A stretch of 64,000 nt of DNA from Burkholderia latens (GCF_902499045.1 NZ_CABVPL010000002.1:231834-295833); one strand, 5' to 3'. Shown: positions 24,177 to 34,431, numbered from the stretch's first letter. A program made the numbers and translations. Notes: generated by a model from the letters alone, not told the origin.

Positions 24177-25534
24177 TTCTTGTTTCCGCCAAGGAGGTCG
24201 TCGAGCAACTGCTTCGTGTATTCCATCCGCTTCTGCAGCTCCGCCACGCGCGTGAACTGGGTCAGATATCGGCCATAGACCTGACGGTATTGCACTTCGA
24301 GCGAGCGCTCCTTTTTCTTTAACGATTGCTCAATAAGCTCAGCGGAATCCTGACGGCGCTTGACCTGACCGTCGACGGACGAGGTCCATGTCTTCAGGTA
24401 GGCGTCCATGCGCGCGACGATGCCCTTCTCGGAATCGGCGAACAGCGCGTCGAGGCCGTTGGGGTTCTTGGCCAGCGCGGCGTTCAGCTTGCCCGTATCG
24501 AGCGACAGTTTGCCGGTACGGTCCGCCGAGATGCCGTAGTCCAACATCCGTTTCTCGCCCACTGTGGCGCGCAACAGCGCGTTCATCCGCTGTTGGAGGT
24601 TGCGCACACCGGCATCGCCGACGAACGGCCCGGCGCTGGACGGATCGTCAGGGTTGACCTTCGTCAACTCGGCCAGTACGCCCGTTGCTTTGTTATATGC
24701 ATCGACAAACGCCTGCACGGTGTCGGCCGTGCCGCCTTGGTCGAGCTCGATATCGAGCAACAACGGGGCGTCACCTTCGACCATCGACTGCTTGAACGTG
24801 ACGGACACGCCGTGAACGCCGGTGAAAGTGTTGCTGGACTGCTTGATCTCGACCCCGCTCTCCCCGCCAAGCCTGAATATGGCGTCTCGTGCCATCGACA
24901 GTTCGTCTGGCGCACCCGACAGCACAGCAGACAGCGCTGCATCGCGGATGCCGCTGGTGTCGAGCGAAATGGCACCGGCCTCGCCGGTCCCGCCTGAGGT
25001 CAGCACGAGACGCTGCTCGCCTTCGATCGTGACGATCGACGCAGACACCTTGCCCTTGTTGTCGACGGCCTGGTTGATCGCGCGAGCCAGTTCGGCCGGC
25101 GACACGTTGCCGTTCGCGTCGGCATTGGCCGCCGATAGATCTACCCTGAACGATTCGCCGTTCGCGAGTGCGATCCCGAGTGTGCCCGCGTCCTTGGCGC
25201 CGTATGACGAGAGGCCCTTGAAGGCCACCTGATGCGCCGACGCGAGTTGCTTGACGAAGAACGCGTAACGACCGGGCTGTGCACCGGCCGCCGCTGTGGC
25301 TTCGCCCAGCGCCTGGTTCGACAGCGAAGCCTTTTGTTTGACGATGCCACCGACACCGGACAAGCCCTTCAACGCGGTCTGAAACGAAATCAACGCGCCT
25401 TGTAACCGGGTGAGCCCGGCCTGGGCAACCGCGTTGCCCGCTTTCTGGCTTTTCAGGCGCTGAACTGCATTCTGCATGTACTTTTCGGTAAGCTCCTTGG
25501 CGCTTACCACCGGGTCTCCAATATTGCCGAACAT
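24173..25534 (-). CDS. fliD: Filament cap protein FliD (HAP2)
   Basis: 453 residues. The N-terminal coiled region (residues of about 10-70) is followed by KQLASAHQVAFKGLSSYGAK, two hook-IN-like segments, the central TFTGVHGVSVTFKQ typical of FliD, and a C-terminal coiled coil (SLKKKERSLEVQYRQVYGRY, QLLDDLLGG). It caps the growing filament outside the cell. It lies between fliJ and fliS. Confidence 0.92.
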   Translation of the reverse strand: MFGNIGDPVVSAKELTEKYMQNAVQRLKSQKAGNAVAQAGLTRLQGALISFQTALKGLSGVGGIVKQKASLSNQALGEATAAAGAQPGRYAFFVKQLASAHQVAFKGLSSYGAKDAGTLGIALANGESFRVDLSAANADANGNVSPAELARAINQAVDNKGKVSASIVTIEGEQRLVLTSGGTGEAGAISLDTSGIRDAALSAVLSGAPDELSMARDAIFRLGGESGVEIKQSSNTFTGVHGVSVTFKQSMVEGDAPLLLDIELDQGGTADTVQAFVDAYNKATGVLAELTKVNPDDPSSAGPFVGDAGVRNLQQRMNALLRATVGEKRMLDYGISADRTGKLSLDTGKLNAALAKNPNGLDALFADSEKGIVARMDAYLKTWTSSVDGQVKRRQDSAELIEQSLKKKERSLEVQYRQVYGRYLTQFTRVAELQKRMEYTKQLLDDLLGGNKK

Positions 25535-25549
25535 GGCGTCCTCGCTTGA

Positions 25550-26014
25550 TCAGAATGGGTTGGATATCGAACGTCGCTGCGACAGCCGCCTGCGCAGCCA
25601 TGCCTGGGAAGCCTGCTGGTCTTCGAGTTTGCGATCGCGTGCGCGCTTCTCGAGCTCGAGCGCGCCAAGCTTTCTGCTGCGAACCCGATCGATCTGTTCG
25701 TACCGCAGGCGTGCGCGGCACAAATCCTCGCGCAGGCCCGCGACCAATGCCTCGTGCTTTGCCAATCGGCGCTGGTGCAGATGAATCAGATTGGCGAGCG
25801 CGGAGCGATAGCGCGCACCGTTCATTGCGTGCTCGGGATGTACTTGCGTACCGGTGCCAACGCTTTGCATCAGCACGGTCATTTGCGAAATATGATGACG
25901 ATAGCGAGCGCCTTCCGCGTCGCGCGCGGCGACATCGACTGCCAGCCGATCCACCTCCTTCGCGCGCATCGCAACGAGTTGCGATAGTCCGGCAACGACA
26001 TGTCGGGCGTTCAT
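25550..26014 (-). CDS. fliJ: FliJ-like flagellar export coiled-coil protein
   Basis: 154 residues. Nearly all is helical and charged with heptad-like leucines (LIHLHQRRLAKHEALVAGLR, RYEQIDRVRSRKLGALELEK). Position right after the fliI ATPase gene, overlap by four bases with its stop, and length identify FliJ, the stalk that links the ATPase to FlhA. The start ATG (MNARHV) was preferred over upstream codons for that overlap. Confidence 0.8.
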   Translation of the reverse strand: MNARHVVAGLSQLVAMRAKEVDRLAVDVAARDAEGARYRHHISQMTVLMQSVGTGTQVHPEHAMNGARYRSALANLIHLHQRRLAKHEALVAGLREDLCRARLRYEQIDRVRSRKLGALELEKRARDRKLEDQQASQAWLRRRLSQRRSISNPF

Positions 26015-27318
26015 GCAGCAATCTCCGTCAGAATATCGAGCGTCGCCTGGCGCGGCGCGACCTCGTCCTGTGCTTGACACAGGAAGGCTTCGATCCGGTC
26101 GTGCATCTTCACGGCGTGATCGGTGACAAGATCCGCGCCGGCCACGTAGCCTCCCAGCGGGATCAGATCGCGAACATTGGCGTAGCGCGACATCATTTGC
26201 TTCACCTTGCGCACCGCGTCGATCTGCTCGCGCGGCGCCACGAGTGACATGCAGCGGCTGACCGAGCGCAGCACGTCGATCGCCGGGTAATGCCCCTGGG
26301 AGGCGAGATCGCGCGAGAGCATGATGTGGCCATCAAGAATCGCACGCGCCGTGTCGACCACCGGGTCCTGTTCGTCGTCGCCCTCAGCCAACACGGTGTA
26401 GATGGCACTCATGCTGCCCACACCTTCGCCATTGCCCGCACGCTCCACCAGGCGTGGCAACATGCCGAACACCGACGGCGGATAGCCGCGTGTGGCTGGC
26501 GGCTCGCCCAGCGCCAGCGCGATTTCCCGCTGCGCCATCGCGTAACGCGTGAGGGAATCGATCATCAGCAGCACATCGTTGCCGGCATCGCGAAAGTGTG
26601 TGGCAATGGCGTGGCACAGCTCGGTCGCCATCAAACGCATCAGCGGAGATTCATCGGCAGGTGCGACCACGACGATGGCTTTGGACAAGCCTTCGGGGCC
26701 AAGCGAGTGCTCGATAAACTCTCGCACCTCGCGGCCACGCTCGCCGATCATGCCGACCACCACCACATCGGCCGCGGCCTGGCGCGCGATCATGCCGAGA
26801 AGCACGCTCTTGCCAACGCCACTGCCCGCAAAAAGGCCAACGCGCTGCCCGCGGCCCAACGTCAGCATGCCGTCGATCGCGCGCACGCCAACGTCGATCA
26901 CACCCTCCACCGGCTGCTTGCGCAGCGGGTTCACGCGCGGCGGAGCCAGATCGAGCACCGCGTCGCCGACGAGCGGACCACGGTCGTCGATCGGTTCACC
27001 GAGGCCATCGACGATGCGGCCCCGCCAAGCAGCGCCGATCGACAGCGTGCGCGCACCTTCATCGCCGAACACACGTGCGCCCGCGGTCAAACCTTCCGCA
27101 GGCCTGAAGGGCATCAGATACGACACGCCTTCCCGAAAGCCGACCACTCGTGCATCGAGCCAGTCATTCGAAGCGGTTTCGATACGTGCGAGCTGTCCGG
27201 TTTCGAATGCATAGCCGGTCACTTCAAGCAGGAGGCCCGAGACGGCGGACAAGCGCCCTACCGGCCTCGCGACGGGCACGTCGCCAAGGTCGAGCTTGCC
27301 GAGTATGGAATGGTTCAT
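26011..27318 (-). CDS. fliI: Flagellum-specific ATPase FliI
   Basis: 435 residues. Walker A is GLFAGSGVGKSVLLG (about residue 160) and Walker B is VLLMIDSLTRYAMAQRE. GEPPATRGYPPSVFGMLPRL is the signature of type III export ATPases, and MSAIYTVLAEGDDEQDPVVD is the beta-hairpin region. It forms the hexameric ATPase of the export gate together with FliH and FliJ, which flank it. Confidence 0.95.
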   Translation of the reverse strand: MNHSILGKLDLGDVPVARPVGRLSAVSGLLLEVTGYAFETGQLARIETASNDWLDARVVGFREGVSYLMPFRPAEGLTAGARVFGDEGARTLSIGAAWRGRIVDGLGEPIDDRGPLVGDAVLDLAPPRVNPLRKQPVEGVIDVGVRAIDGMLTLGRGQRVGLFAGSGVGKSVLLGMIARQAAADVVVVGMIGERGREVREFIEHSLGPEGLSKAIVVVAPADESPLMRLMATELCHAIATHFRDAGNDVLLMIDSLTRYAMAQREIALALGEPPATRGYPPSVFGMLPRLVERAGNGEGVGSMSAIYTVLAEGDDEQDPVVDTARAILDGHIMLSRDLASQGHYPAIDVLRSVSRCMSLVAPREQIDAVRKVKQMMSRYANVRDLIPLGGYVAGADLVTDHAVKMHDRIEAFLCQAQDEVAPRQATLDILTEIAA

Positions 27319-27992
27319 GCTGGCACCCCGTCCGAGTCCTCGGCATGGGCATGCGCAAGCTGCGAGGTAATCCGTTCGATGCAGGCGACAAGGCGCTGAC
27401 CACAGCCCGCGTCCATTTCAATGTCGTCGGCCCGCACGCGGCATTCGCCAGGCTCGAGCCGGTCGTCCGGCACCAGTTGCCAGCCCTGCACACGGTCGGG
27501 CGCCGCTTCAGCCAGGCGCGCGTAATCGGCCGGGTTCAGCCGCACGCTGACGGATTCGGGCGGTTTGGTCAGCGTGCCGACGGCCTCGTCCACAAACGCA
27601 AGGATCCGCTCGGGACGGGTTTCAAGCTCCGCACGCACGACCTGACGGGAAACATCGCCAACGAGCTCAGCCACTTCGCTGCGCACCTTGGCTCGATACG
27701 CTTGCTGCGCGCACTGGAAGCCACGGATCAGCGCGTCGACTGGCGCTACCAACGCATCTAATGCAGAACGCACATCCCGGCGTGCGCCTTCGGCACCGAC
27801 TTGTTCACCGGCGGCAAAGCCGTCCGCGTAACCCGCGTGCCGAGCTTCGTCAAGCAATTCTGCGGCCGGTGGTACATGCAGTTGCTCAGAGCGCTGGCCA
27901 ACCTCGTCGGGCGCGGTGAATCCGTCAAGCTGCTCGCTTGCCGCGCGAATGCGCGCCAGCGACGGAAACGCGTAGCGTCGGTACGTCCTCAT
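27315..27992 (-). CDS. fliH: Flagellar assembly protein FliH
   Basis: 225 residues. The middle has the Gly-containing helix (ARHAGYADGFAAGEQVGAEG), and the C-terminal part has VAELVGDVSRQVVRAELETR with VSVRLNPADYARL, as in FliH/SctL stator proteins. It regulates FliI. Start and stop overlap both neighbours by four bases. Confidence 0.9.
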   Translation of the reverse strand: MRTYRRYAFPSLARIRAASEQLDGFTAPDEVGQRSEQLHVPPAAELLDEARHAGYADGFAAGEQVGAEGARRDVRSALDALVAPVDALIRGFQCAQQAYRAKVRSEVAELVGDVSRQVVRAELETRPERILAFVDEAVGTLTKPPESVSVRLNPADYARLAEAAPDRVQGWQLVPDDRLEPGECRVRADDIEMDAGCGQRLVACIERITSQLAHAHAEDSDGVPA

Positions 27993-29041
27993 CGAAGTTC
28001 TTCCTCCGCCACGAGCCGAAGTTCGATGTCACCGTCGTCGGCAAGTCTTCGTACGATGTCCATGATGTCGCGGCGCGCCGACTCAACCTTGCTGGGGAGT
28101 GCGGGTTCCGTGCGGCGCAACATCTCCTCGAAGGCCTGCACCGCGCGCCGCGGCATCGAGCGCAACAATGCGTCGCGCACTGCCGGGTCGGCACCCTTAA
28201 GCGCCACGCCCCATAGCGCCGTGTCGACATGTTCGAGAATGACGGAGATCACCTCATCATCCTGGTTCGCGATCACCGCGAAATCGTAGATGAGGTCTTC
28301 CACCGCTGCCACCAGCTCCGGGTCTCGAGCACGCAGAATTTCCACCATGCGGGCACGGTCGCCCGGCATACGGTTAATGATGTCGGCGGCCTGCCGCACA
28401 CCCTCGACGGCCGTGCTTTGTGTGCCAAGGTTTGCGATGCAACAGTCGACCACGTCTTCCAAGTCCCGCAGCAGGTCATGATCAATCTCGGTCAGACGCG
28501 CGATGTCGAGCAGGACCTGCTCGCGCCGTGCTTCGGGCAGCGCCTGAATCACCCGGCTCGCCTGCTCAGGCGGCAAGAAAACGAGGAACATGGCTTGCAT
28601 GCGTACGTGCTCATCGCGCAGGCGGTCGGCAAGCCACTGCGGCTGTGCCCACTGCAGGCGCGCCATCTTCGGGCCTATCGCGTCACCGTAGATCTTGTTG
28701 AGCACGCTGTTAGCCACCACACCGCCGAGCGCCATCTCCAGCGAGCGCTGCAAGAACGAGCGCGAAGCACCACGTACGCCGCTCTGCTCGCGAAAATTCG
28801 TGAAGAAGCGCTCGATGGTGTCCTGCACAGCGTCCACCTTGACGCCCTGCATGCGCGACATGGCGAGTGTCACGTCCAGCAGCTCCTCGCGCGACAGGCA
28901 TCGCAGCACGCCCGCTGCGGCTTCCTCGCCGATGCTGAGCAGGATGATGGCAGCACGCTCCACCGCGGCAAGATTCCGGGCTGGCGAGCCTGCCGTCATG
29001 GCGGTGTCCACGGTCGCGGGTACGTCAGTTGGTGTGCTCAT
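27989..29041 (-). CDS. fliG: Flagellar motor switch protein FliG
   Basis: About 350 residues. AAIILLSIGEEAAAGVLRCL is the FliF-binding N-terminal domain. The middle has HPQ-like sequence replaced by FLPPEQASRVIQALPEARRE. The C-terminal torque domain (FAVIANQDDEVISVILEHVD, RDALLRSMPRRAVQAFEEML) keeps charged residues. The start was taken at the ATG of MSTPTDVPA, which overlaps fliF by 17 bp; another ATG lies 33 bp upstream. Confidence 0.92.
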   Translation of the reverse strand: MSTPTDVPATVDTAMTAGSPARNLAAVERAAIILLSIGEEAAAGVLRCLSREELLDVTLAMSRMQGVKVDAVQDTIERFFTNFREQSGVRGASRSFLQRSLEMALGGVVANSVLNKIYGDAIGPKMARLQWAQPQWLADRLRDEHVRMQAMFLVFLPPEQASRVIQALPEARREQVLLDIARLTEIDHDLLRDLEDVVDCCIANLGTQSTAVEGVRQAADIINRMPGDRARMVEILRARDPELVAAVEDLIYDFAVIANQDDEVISVILEHVDTALWGVALKGADPAVRDALLRSMPRRAVQAFEEMLRRTEPALPSKVESARRDIMDIVRRLADDGDIELRLVAEEELR

Positions 29042-30674
29042 CGTCTCGAATCCAGGGTTTGATGACTTCGGCAACGCGCTCAGGGTCTTGAGCTGCCAGA
29101 TGCTTCAGGTGTGCAATCAGCACGTCTGCGCCGGAGCCAATCGGCGGGAGATCGGCGTCGGCCAGCAGCAGCGGTTGCGTGTCGCCGTCGGCGGTTGCCG
29201 CAAGCGCCGGGGTTTCCGCGCCGCCGGATACAGCGTTGGCGCCCTGTGACTGCGGATCACGCCCGCCGTTGGCCCAAATGCGAAGCACCTTGAGCAGCGG
29301 GCGGAAGATGAATACGAATCCGAGCAGCGCACCCAATGCCCATACTGCCCACGTACCAATCGTCACGATGTTGTCGGGCTGCTTCCACCACGGCTGCGAT
29401 ACGGTCACCGGCGTGCCGCGGAAGTCCAGCGACGACACCGTCAGTGCATCGTCACGGTCGGCATCGATGCCCAAGCCATTGCGCAGGATCGTGTCCACCT
29501 GCGCAAGTTGCGCGGGCGCCCACCCTTTTCCACCGCCGGGTGCGGCGGCGTTGTTCAGAACCACCGCGACGTTCAGGCGCTTTACGCGCACGGGGCTGCG
29601 CTTGATCTGTACGACATTGCGGTCGTAAGCGTATTGGCGTGTCTGCGCGTTCTTGGCCGAGTGTGGCGCTTCGGGCATGCTGGCAGCCGATGGCGGCGCC
29701 GGGCGGTTCGACAACGAACCTGGTACACCCAACGCGGCCTGACCGATGTCCTTCTCGTCGCGAATCGCTTCCTGTGTAATCTTCGGCGCCTCGCCGTATT
29801 GCTCGCGGGTTTCTTCCACGCGATCGTGGTCCAGCTCGACGGCAACGCTCGCGCGGAAGTTGCCGTCACCCAACACAGGCGTGAGCAACTCGCGAATATT
29901 GCGCAATACCTGTTCGCGCATTTGCGAACCCAATTCGCTGTCGAGTGCGGAATTTCCCAGTACCGGATCGATTTGCGCAGACAGGTGATTGCCTGCCTGA
30001 TCTATCACCGTCACGCGCGCCGGGTCCAGGTTTGCCACGCTGCCTGCCACCAGCGCGACTATCGCGGCAATCTGCTCCTTGGTCAGCTTTCGGTTCGGCT
30101 TGAGCGTGAGCACTACCGACGCCGAACTCTTGTCGCCATCGGCCAGAATGAATGACGCCGACTTGGCAATCGACAGATGCACACGAGCCGACGACACCGG
30201 CTCGAGCGCCATGATGCTCTGCGTCAGTTCGCCTTCGAGACCACGCCGAAAACGGACGTCCTGCACGAACTGACTGACGCCCAGCGGATCGCTCTTGTCT
30301 ACCTGCTCCAGCCCCTCCGGCAATTTGGCTACCACGCCCTTGGCGGCCAGCATCATGCGCGCAGCACCGAGCTTCTGCTCCGGCACCAGCACCTGGCCAC
30401 TGTCCGGGTGGATACGGTACGGAATGCCTTCGGCGTCCAGCGCGGCCATCATGTCGGCGGCGACCACGGCTTCCTGGGAGCCAAAAAGCGGTTTGTAGCG
30501 CGAGTCCTGACGATGCATCAGCATCATGGTCAACGCGGACAGGCTAATCGCTAGGATGACGATGGGCGCCAGTCTGGACAGCGTCGCGGGGGACGGCAAT
30601 CGAAAATGGCCGCGAGACGCGAAGCGCGCGATGTAAGCCTTGACTTGAGCAAGCACGTTTGCGGTCCTCATCAA
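29025..30674 (-). CDS. fliF: MS-ring protein FliF
   Basis: 549 residues. Two transmembrane segments (about residues 33-53 and 435-455) flank a periplasmic region with YKPLFGSQEAVVAADMMAAL, VRFRRGLEGELTQSIMALEP, SSARVHLSIAKSASFIL and ASVVLTLKPNRKLTKEQIAA, the YscJ/FliF signature. The C-terminal tail HLKHLAAQDPERVAEVIKPW binds FliG. It overlaps fliE by four bases. Confidence 0.95.
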   Translation of the reverse strand: MMRTANVLAQVKAYIARFASRGHFRLPSPATLSRLAPIVILAISLSALTMMLMHRQDSRYKPLFGSQEAVVAADMMAALDAEGIPYRIHPDSGQVLVPEQKLGAARMMLAAKGVVAKLPEGLEQVDKSDPLGVSQFVQDVRFRRGLEGELTQSIMALEPVSSARVHLSIAKSASFILADGDKSSASVVLTLKPNRKLTKEQIAAIVALVAGSVANLDPARVTVIDQAGNHLSAQIDPVLGNSALDSELGSQMREQVLRNIRELLTPVLGDGNFRASVAVELDHDRVEETREQYGEAPKITQEAIRDEKDIGQAALGVPGSLSNRPAPPSAASMPEAPHSAKNAQTRQYAYDRNVVQIKRSPVRVKRLNVAVVLNNAAAPGGGKGWAPAQLAQVDTILRNGLGIDADRDDALTVSSLDFRGTPVTVSQPWWKQPDNIVTIGTWAVWALGALLGFVFIFRPLLKVLRIWANGGRDPQSQGANAVSGGAETPALAATADGDTQPLLLADADLPPIGSGADVLIAHLKHLAAQDPERVAEVIKPWIRDDEHTN

Positions 30675-30991
30675 ACCTGCATCTTGATGATGTCGTCAAA
30701 AGCGCTCATGACCTTGTTGCGTACTTGGACCATTGCGGAGAAGGACAGGCTTGCCTGCTGGCTGGCAAGCATGGCACCGACAAGGTCATCGCTGGTGCCT
30801 GTTTCCACGGCGGCGGCGAGATCGTCGGCATGATGTTGTTGTGCATCCGTGCGATGCACGGCCTGCTTGAGTAAATCGGCGAAGCCTCCCGCGATGTCGG
30901 CAGAGGCGGCTTCGGTTTTCGGGTCATCGTTGTTCGGGATGACGGATTGGCGAATCGAATCGAGCATCGCGCTCGAGAGGTCGACAGTCAT
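30671..30991 (-). CDS. fliE: MS-ring/rod adaptor FliE
   Basis: 106 residues. The C-terminal DDLVGAMLASQQASLSFSAM with VQVRNKVMSAFDDIIKMQV is the FliE hallmark. It is the first gene of the minus-strand fliEFGHIJ-DST-K run. The 273 bp in front of it, before the kinase gene, should carry the promoter, but no clear sigma-54 or sigma-28 site was seen. Confidence 0.92.
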   Translation of the reverse strand: MTVDLSSAMLDSIRQSVIPNNDDPKTEAASADIAGGFADLLKQAVHRTDAQQHHADDLAAAVETGTSDDLVGAMLASQQASLSFSAMVQVRNKVMSAFDDIIKMQV

Positions 30992-31264
30992 GGCGGCTCC
31001 AGATTGGATATCTGGCGCAGATTCTGGGACGTCATCCGTCGTAGAACGAGAATGTTCAACGAAACATTGATTGGCCCGCTAACGGCAGCCTGTCACTGCT
31101 GCTCGTGCTCAATCGGGCAGAGAACGACCATACGGCAAATGAGCCGGTACAACCGGAGGAACGCGCTTCGAGGCGAGCCCGGTCCCGAGCGTCCGTGCCG
31201 TCAGACGTCAGGCCCTTGCGGTCGAAAGTATGACGCGCGGCTCACGTGCGACCCCGGCATCGCG

Positions 31265-33664
31265 CTATATCGCGAACCGACAGTCACGCGCGAGCGCTGC
31301 AGTCATGGCCATCGTCGCAGGACGGGTTGCGCCGACCGTTTCCGGCATTCCAACGCATCGCTTCTCCGCCGGGATGCGTGGCAGGATCAGCTCGAACACG
31401 GTGCCGCTCCCTGGCACACTGTGCACGGCAACCGTGCCGCCGTGCCTTTCGATCACGGCCTTGACGAAAGGCAACCCCAATCCGACGCTGGCGCTGCCGT
31501 CTGCCTTGCGCTCGGCCTGGAAGAACGGCTCGAACAGGCGACGGACCGTGTCGTCAGTCATCCCGATGCCGCTGTCAGTCACCTTCAGTACCAGTGCGCC
31601 GTCGCCAGCCGAGCCGATGGTGAGCGACACTACGGCACCAGGCGGCGAATACTTGATCGCGTTGTCCAGCACGTTGACGACCGCACGCATGAGCATGTCA
31701 CCATTTCCGCTAACGAGGGTGTCTTCGACCAGGAATACCGGTGCGCGCAACACGACGCCCTTTTGCTCGGCCGCGAGCCAGTTCTGGTCGACCGCTTCTT
31801 CGACCACCTCGCTCAGCGCCACTGGTTCGAATTCGGTCCGATCGAGCCGTTCCGCGCGGCTCAACTGCATGAAGTCCTTCGCAATACGCAACGAATACGA
31901 AGCCTGCTGCCGTAGATCGCTCAGGAAAGCGCGATCCGACTCCACGTCAGGACTGCTGCCGACGGACGCGCCCCGGCGGTCGATCAACGACAGGATGGCC
32001 GTCAATGGACTGCGCAGGTCATGGGCGATATGGCGCAACATCCACTTGTCGTGCGAGACAAAGCCCTTCAGATCGCAAAGATCGATCAGACAAACCAGAT
32101 GGGACATCTGCGTGTCGCCGTCGGAAGAAGGGTCCCCGCTCGCCCCACTCGACAGCCGCTCGCACATCAGCATGTAGGTGCGGCCGCCCCATTCGATTTC
32201 GCGGCTGGTGTCTCCGCCCTTGCATACGCTCTCGGCCACGAGCCGCTCAACCTGCATGAATGGCAATCGAGCGTCAGTCAGCTCACCTGCGGCGTCCTCG
32301 CGCATCAAAGTGGCGGCCTTCGCGTTCCATACAGCAACGTGGCCGCCCATCGTGAGAAAGACTGGATACGGAAACTGGTTGACCATGTCGACATAGAGCT
32401 TTTGCCAGCCGCGTACCTGCAGCAACGCTGCTTTGATGCCGGCCAACTCGTCGGACCGCTCGGAAGGGGCAGCGACCGCGGCTGCACCGTCCTGCGGACG
32501 AATCGTGGCCGCGATTGCCCCCCATTCGCGCAACTCGCCCCGCAACATCGAGAGCATGCGAGCATGTCTCTCCCACGCAAAAAAGCCGTAGATCAGCAGG
32601 CAAACAACCGGAAGCAGCCCCAGCGGCAACCAGATATGGAATACCAACATTCCCAGTGGAACGGCGAAGATCAGCACGCCCCAGCCGAGCGCCGCCAGAT
32701 GCACCGCCCGACCGGGAACAAACACGCAGATCAGCACGACGCCGAACGCGAGGACCAGATAGATCGATACCCCGACGACAGCGGGCGCTTCGCGCGCAAG
32801 ATTGCCCGAAGCCACGGCGTCAGCGATGAGCGCGTCGAGTTGTGAGCGCGTGACCTCGTGCGAATTGAGCGACGAGATTTGGAACATCCCCCCCGCGCCC
32901 CACGCCTGACTACCGACGAATACCACCTTCCCATCGAACGCATCCGCGGGTACGCGTTGCTGCAGCACATCAATATCCGAATACTGTGTCAGGTGCATCG
33001 ATGCCGGCAGCATTGTCATCACCGCCGGCGTGCGTGCAGCCCCAATCGACTGCGCGTACGGCTTGACGAAATCAGCGACCGGCAACGGCGGTTCGATGCC
33101 CGCCACCCGCAGCGCGTCGAGCGCAACGTGTGCATAGCGAACACCCGAAGACTGACGGTAAGGTACGAAACCACTCACCACACCATAGTGGCCCATCGTA
33201 ACGATTCGCTGGCTGCGCGCGGCAGCAAGCGAACTGAGTGCCGACGGCAGCAAGCTTGAACAGCTCCCTGCGTGCCCAGCGAGGCTTGGCTCGACCAACA
33301 CGGTATGCCGACATGCTCGCATGCCGGCGCGCAGACTCGAATAATCGAACCCGGGCCACAGCGGCAAATCGAGCGTGACGCTGCGCGCCTTACCAAGCGC
33401 GCCGAGCAATTGAGCCAAATACGCGTCCATGCCATGCGGATCCAGTTGCGCGACCGCACCTTCATCGATGTTGACGACCACCACCTGTCGCGTCGACCGA
33501 TGCGCAACCACCTGCGCCATCATATCGAACAGCACACGATCAAGCGCGCCCGACACTACGCCGCTGCTGGGATTGCCACTCAACGCAGCCAGTGCCAGCA
33601 TCGCAAGGACCATAAGGCCGCGCAAGGGGCCGATCGCCATCAAGCGGGAAATGAGTGCGCGCAT
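31265..33664 (-). CDS. CHASE2-domain sensor histidine kinase of the flagellar cluster
   Basis: 799 residues. There is a first membrane segment at 12-30, then a periplasmic CHASE2-type sensor at about 45-290 (VVVVNIDEGAVAQLDPHGMD; FDGKVVFVGSQAWGAGG). Three closely spaced membrane segments follow (about 296-362), then a PAS-like region at about 420-530. The HisKA domain has HIAHDLRSPLTAIL, with the phospho-acceptor at His548. The HATPase domain has NVLDNAIKYSP and DSGIGM. The start ATG has GGTGGA just upstream and lies 23 bp after the regulator gene, so the two form an operon. It sits inside the flagellar cluster between fliE and the flagellin gene. The ligand is unknown. Confidence 0.88.
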   Translation of the reverse strand: MRALISRLMAIGPLRGLMVLAMLALAALSGNPSSGVVSGALDRVLFDMMAQVVAHRSTRQVVVVNIDEGAVAQLDPHGMDAYLAQLLGALGKARSVTLDLPLWPGFDYSSLRAGMRACRHTVLVEPSLAGHAGSCSSLLPSALSSLAAARSQRIVTMGHYGVVSGFVPYRQSSGVRYAHVALDALRVAGIEPPLPVADFVKPYAQSIGAARTPAVMTMLPASMHLTQYSDIDVLQQRVPADAFDGKVVFVGSQAWGAGGMFQISSLNSHEVTRSQLDALIADAVASGNLAREAPAVVGVSIYLVLAFGVVLICVFVPGRAVHLAALGWGVLIFAVPLGMLVFHIWLPLGLLPVVCLLIYGFFAWERHARMLSMLRGELREWGAIAATIRPQDGAAAVAAPSERSDELAGIKAALLQVRGWQKLYVDMVNQFPYPVFLTMGGHVAVWNAKAATLMREDAAGELTDARLPFMQVERLVAESVCKGGDTSREIEWGGRTYMLMCERLSSGASGDPSSDGDTQMSHLVCLIDLCDLKGFVSHDKWMLRHIAHDLRSPLTAILSLIDRRGASVGSSPDVESDRAFLSDLRQQASYSLRIAKDFMQLSRAERLDRTEFEPVALSEVVEEAVDQNWLAAEQKGVVLRAPVFLVEDTLVSGNGDMLMRAVVNVLDNAIKYSPPGAVVSLTIGSAGDGALVLKVTDSGIGMTDDTVRRLFEPFFQAERKADGSASVGLGLPFVKAVIERHGGTVAVHSVPGSGTVFELILPRIPAEKRCVGMPETVGATRPATMAMTAALARDCRFAI

Positions 33665-33687
33665 AGATCCACCAGCTTGCTGCAAGC

Positions 33688-34431
33688 TCAATCCAGGTCG
33701 TTGTCGGCACCATCCGCCAACCGCTCGAGGCGATACCCGTAGCGATACACGCTCGAAATCCTGAGCCCGTTCGGACGCAGGCGAAGGCCATTTCGCACCC
33801 GCGTGATATAGGTCGCCAACGTGCCGACATTCGACGAATCCGCGGCACCCCAAATTTGCTTGAGCAGCACATCGCGACTCACCACGCGCCCGGCGTGCGC
33901 GAACAGGTACAGCGCAATGGAAAATTCGCGCTCAGGCAGCGAGACTTGCTCGCCGTCGGGCAACGTCGCCGTGCGCGTGGTCTCGTCCAGGATGAAGCCG
34001 GAAAATTTGATTTGCTGATTGCGCTGGACCCCCGGGTACCATTTGCGCAACTGTGCGATAACGCGCGCAATCAACATTCGCTCGCTTATAGGCTTGACCA
34101 GATAGTCATCTGCCCCGCAGCTCAAGCCGTGCAGGATATCGCGCTCGTCGTCATGCTGAGTGAGCAACACGATCGGAATCAGATAGTCGACCCGCTTGCG
34201 CATGTCTATCAGTACGTCGATGCCGGTCATGCCGGGCACATCCCAATCGAGTAGAAGCATATCGACCTTCTCGTGGCCGATGCGGTCGATAAAGCGGCTG
34301 CCGTCGTGCTCGACAATGGCATCGTAGCCCGCGGCCTCGAGCCAGTGCCGAACGGTTCTCGCATGTGCGACGTTGTCTTCCAGGAGCGCAATGCGCGGCT
34401 TTTTTGCATCGGCGGGCGGGACTGTCGACAT
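33688..34431 (-). CDS. OmpR-family response regulator of the flagellar cluster
   Basis: 247 residues from the ATG of MSTVPPAD. Other starts lie up to 84 bp upstream (GTG at 34515, ATG at 34506 and 34476), and none has a strong ribosome binding site. The receiver has IALLEDN, the phospho-acceptor Asp62 in LLLDWDVPGMTG, and the conserved Lys in ADDYLVKPIS. The C-terminal winged helix (VSLPEREFSIALYLFAHAGR; GTLATYITRVRNGLRLRP) is of OmpR/PhoB type. It is coupled to the CHASE2 kinase. A copy of the pilin-promoter inverted repeat lies 455 bp upstream, in the same orientation as at the pilins. Candidate master regulator of the lateral flagellum. Confidence 0.87.
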   Translation of the reverse strand: MSTVPPADAKKPRIALLEDNVAHARTVRHWLEAAGYDAIVEHDGSRFIDRIGHEKVDMLLLDWDVPGMTGIDVLIDMRKRVDYLIPIVLLTQHDDERDILHGLSCGADDYLVKPISERMLIARVIAQLRKWYPGVQRNQQIKFSGFILDETTRTATLPDGEQVSLPEREFSIALYLFAHAGRVVSRDVLLKQIWGAADSSNVGTLATYITRVRNGLRLRPNGLRISSVYRYGYRLERLADGADNDLD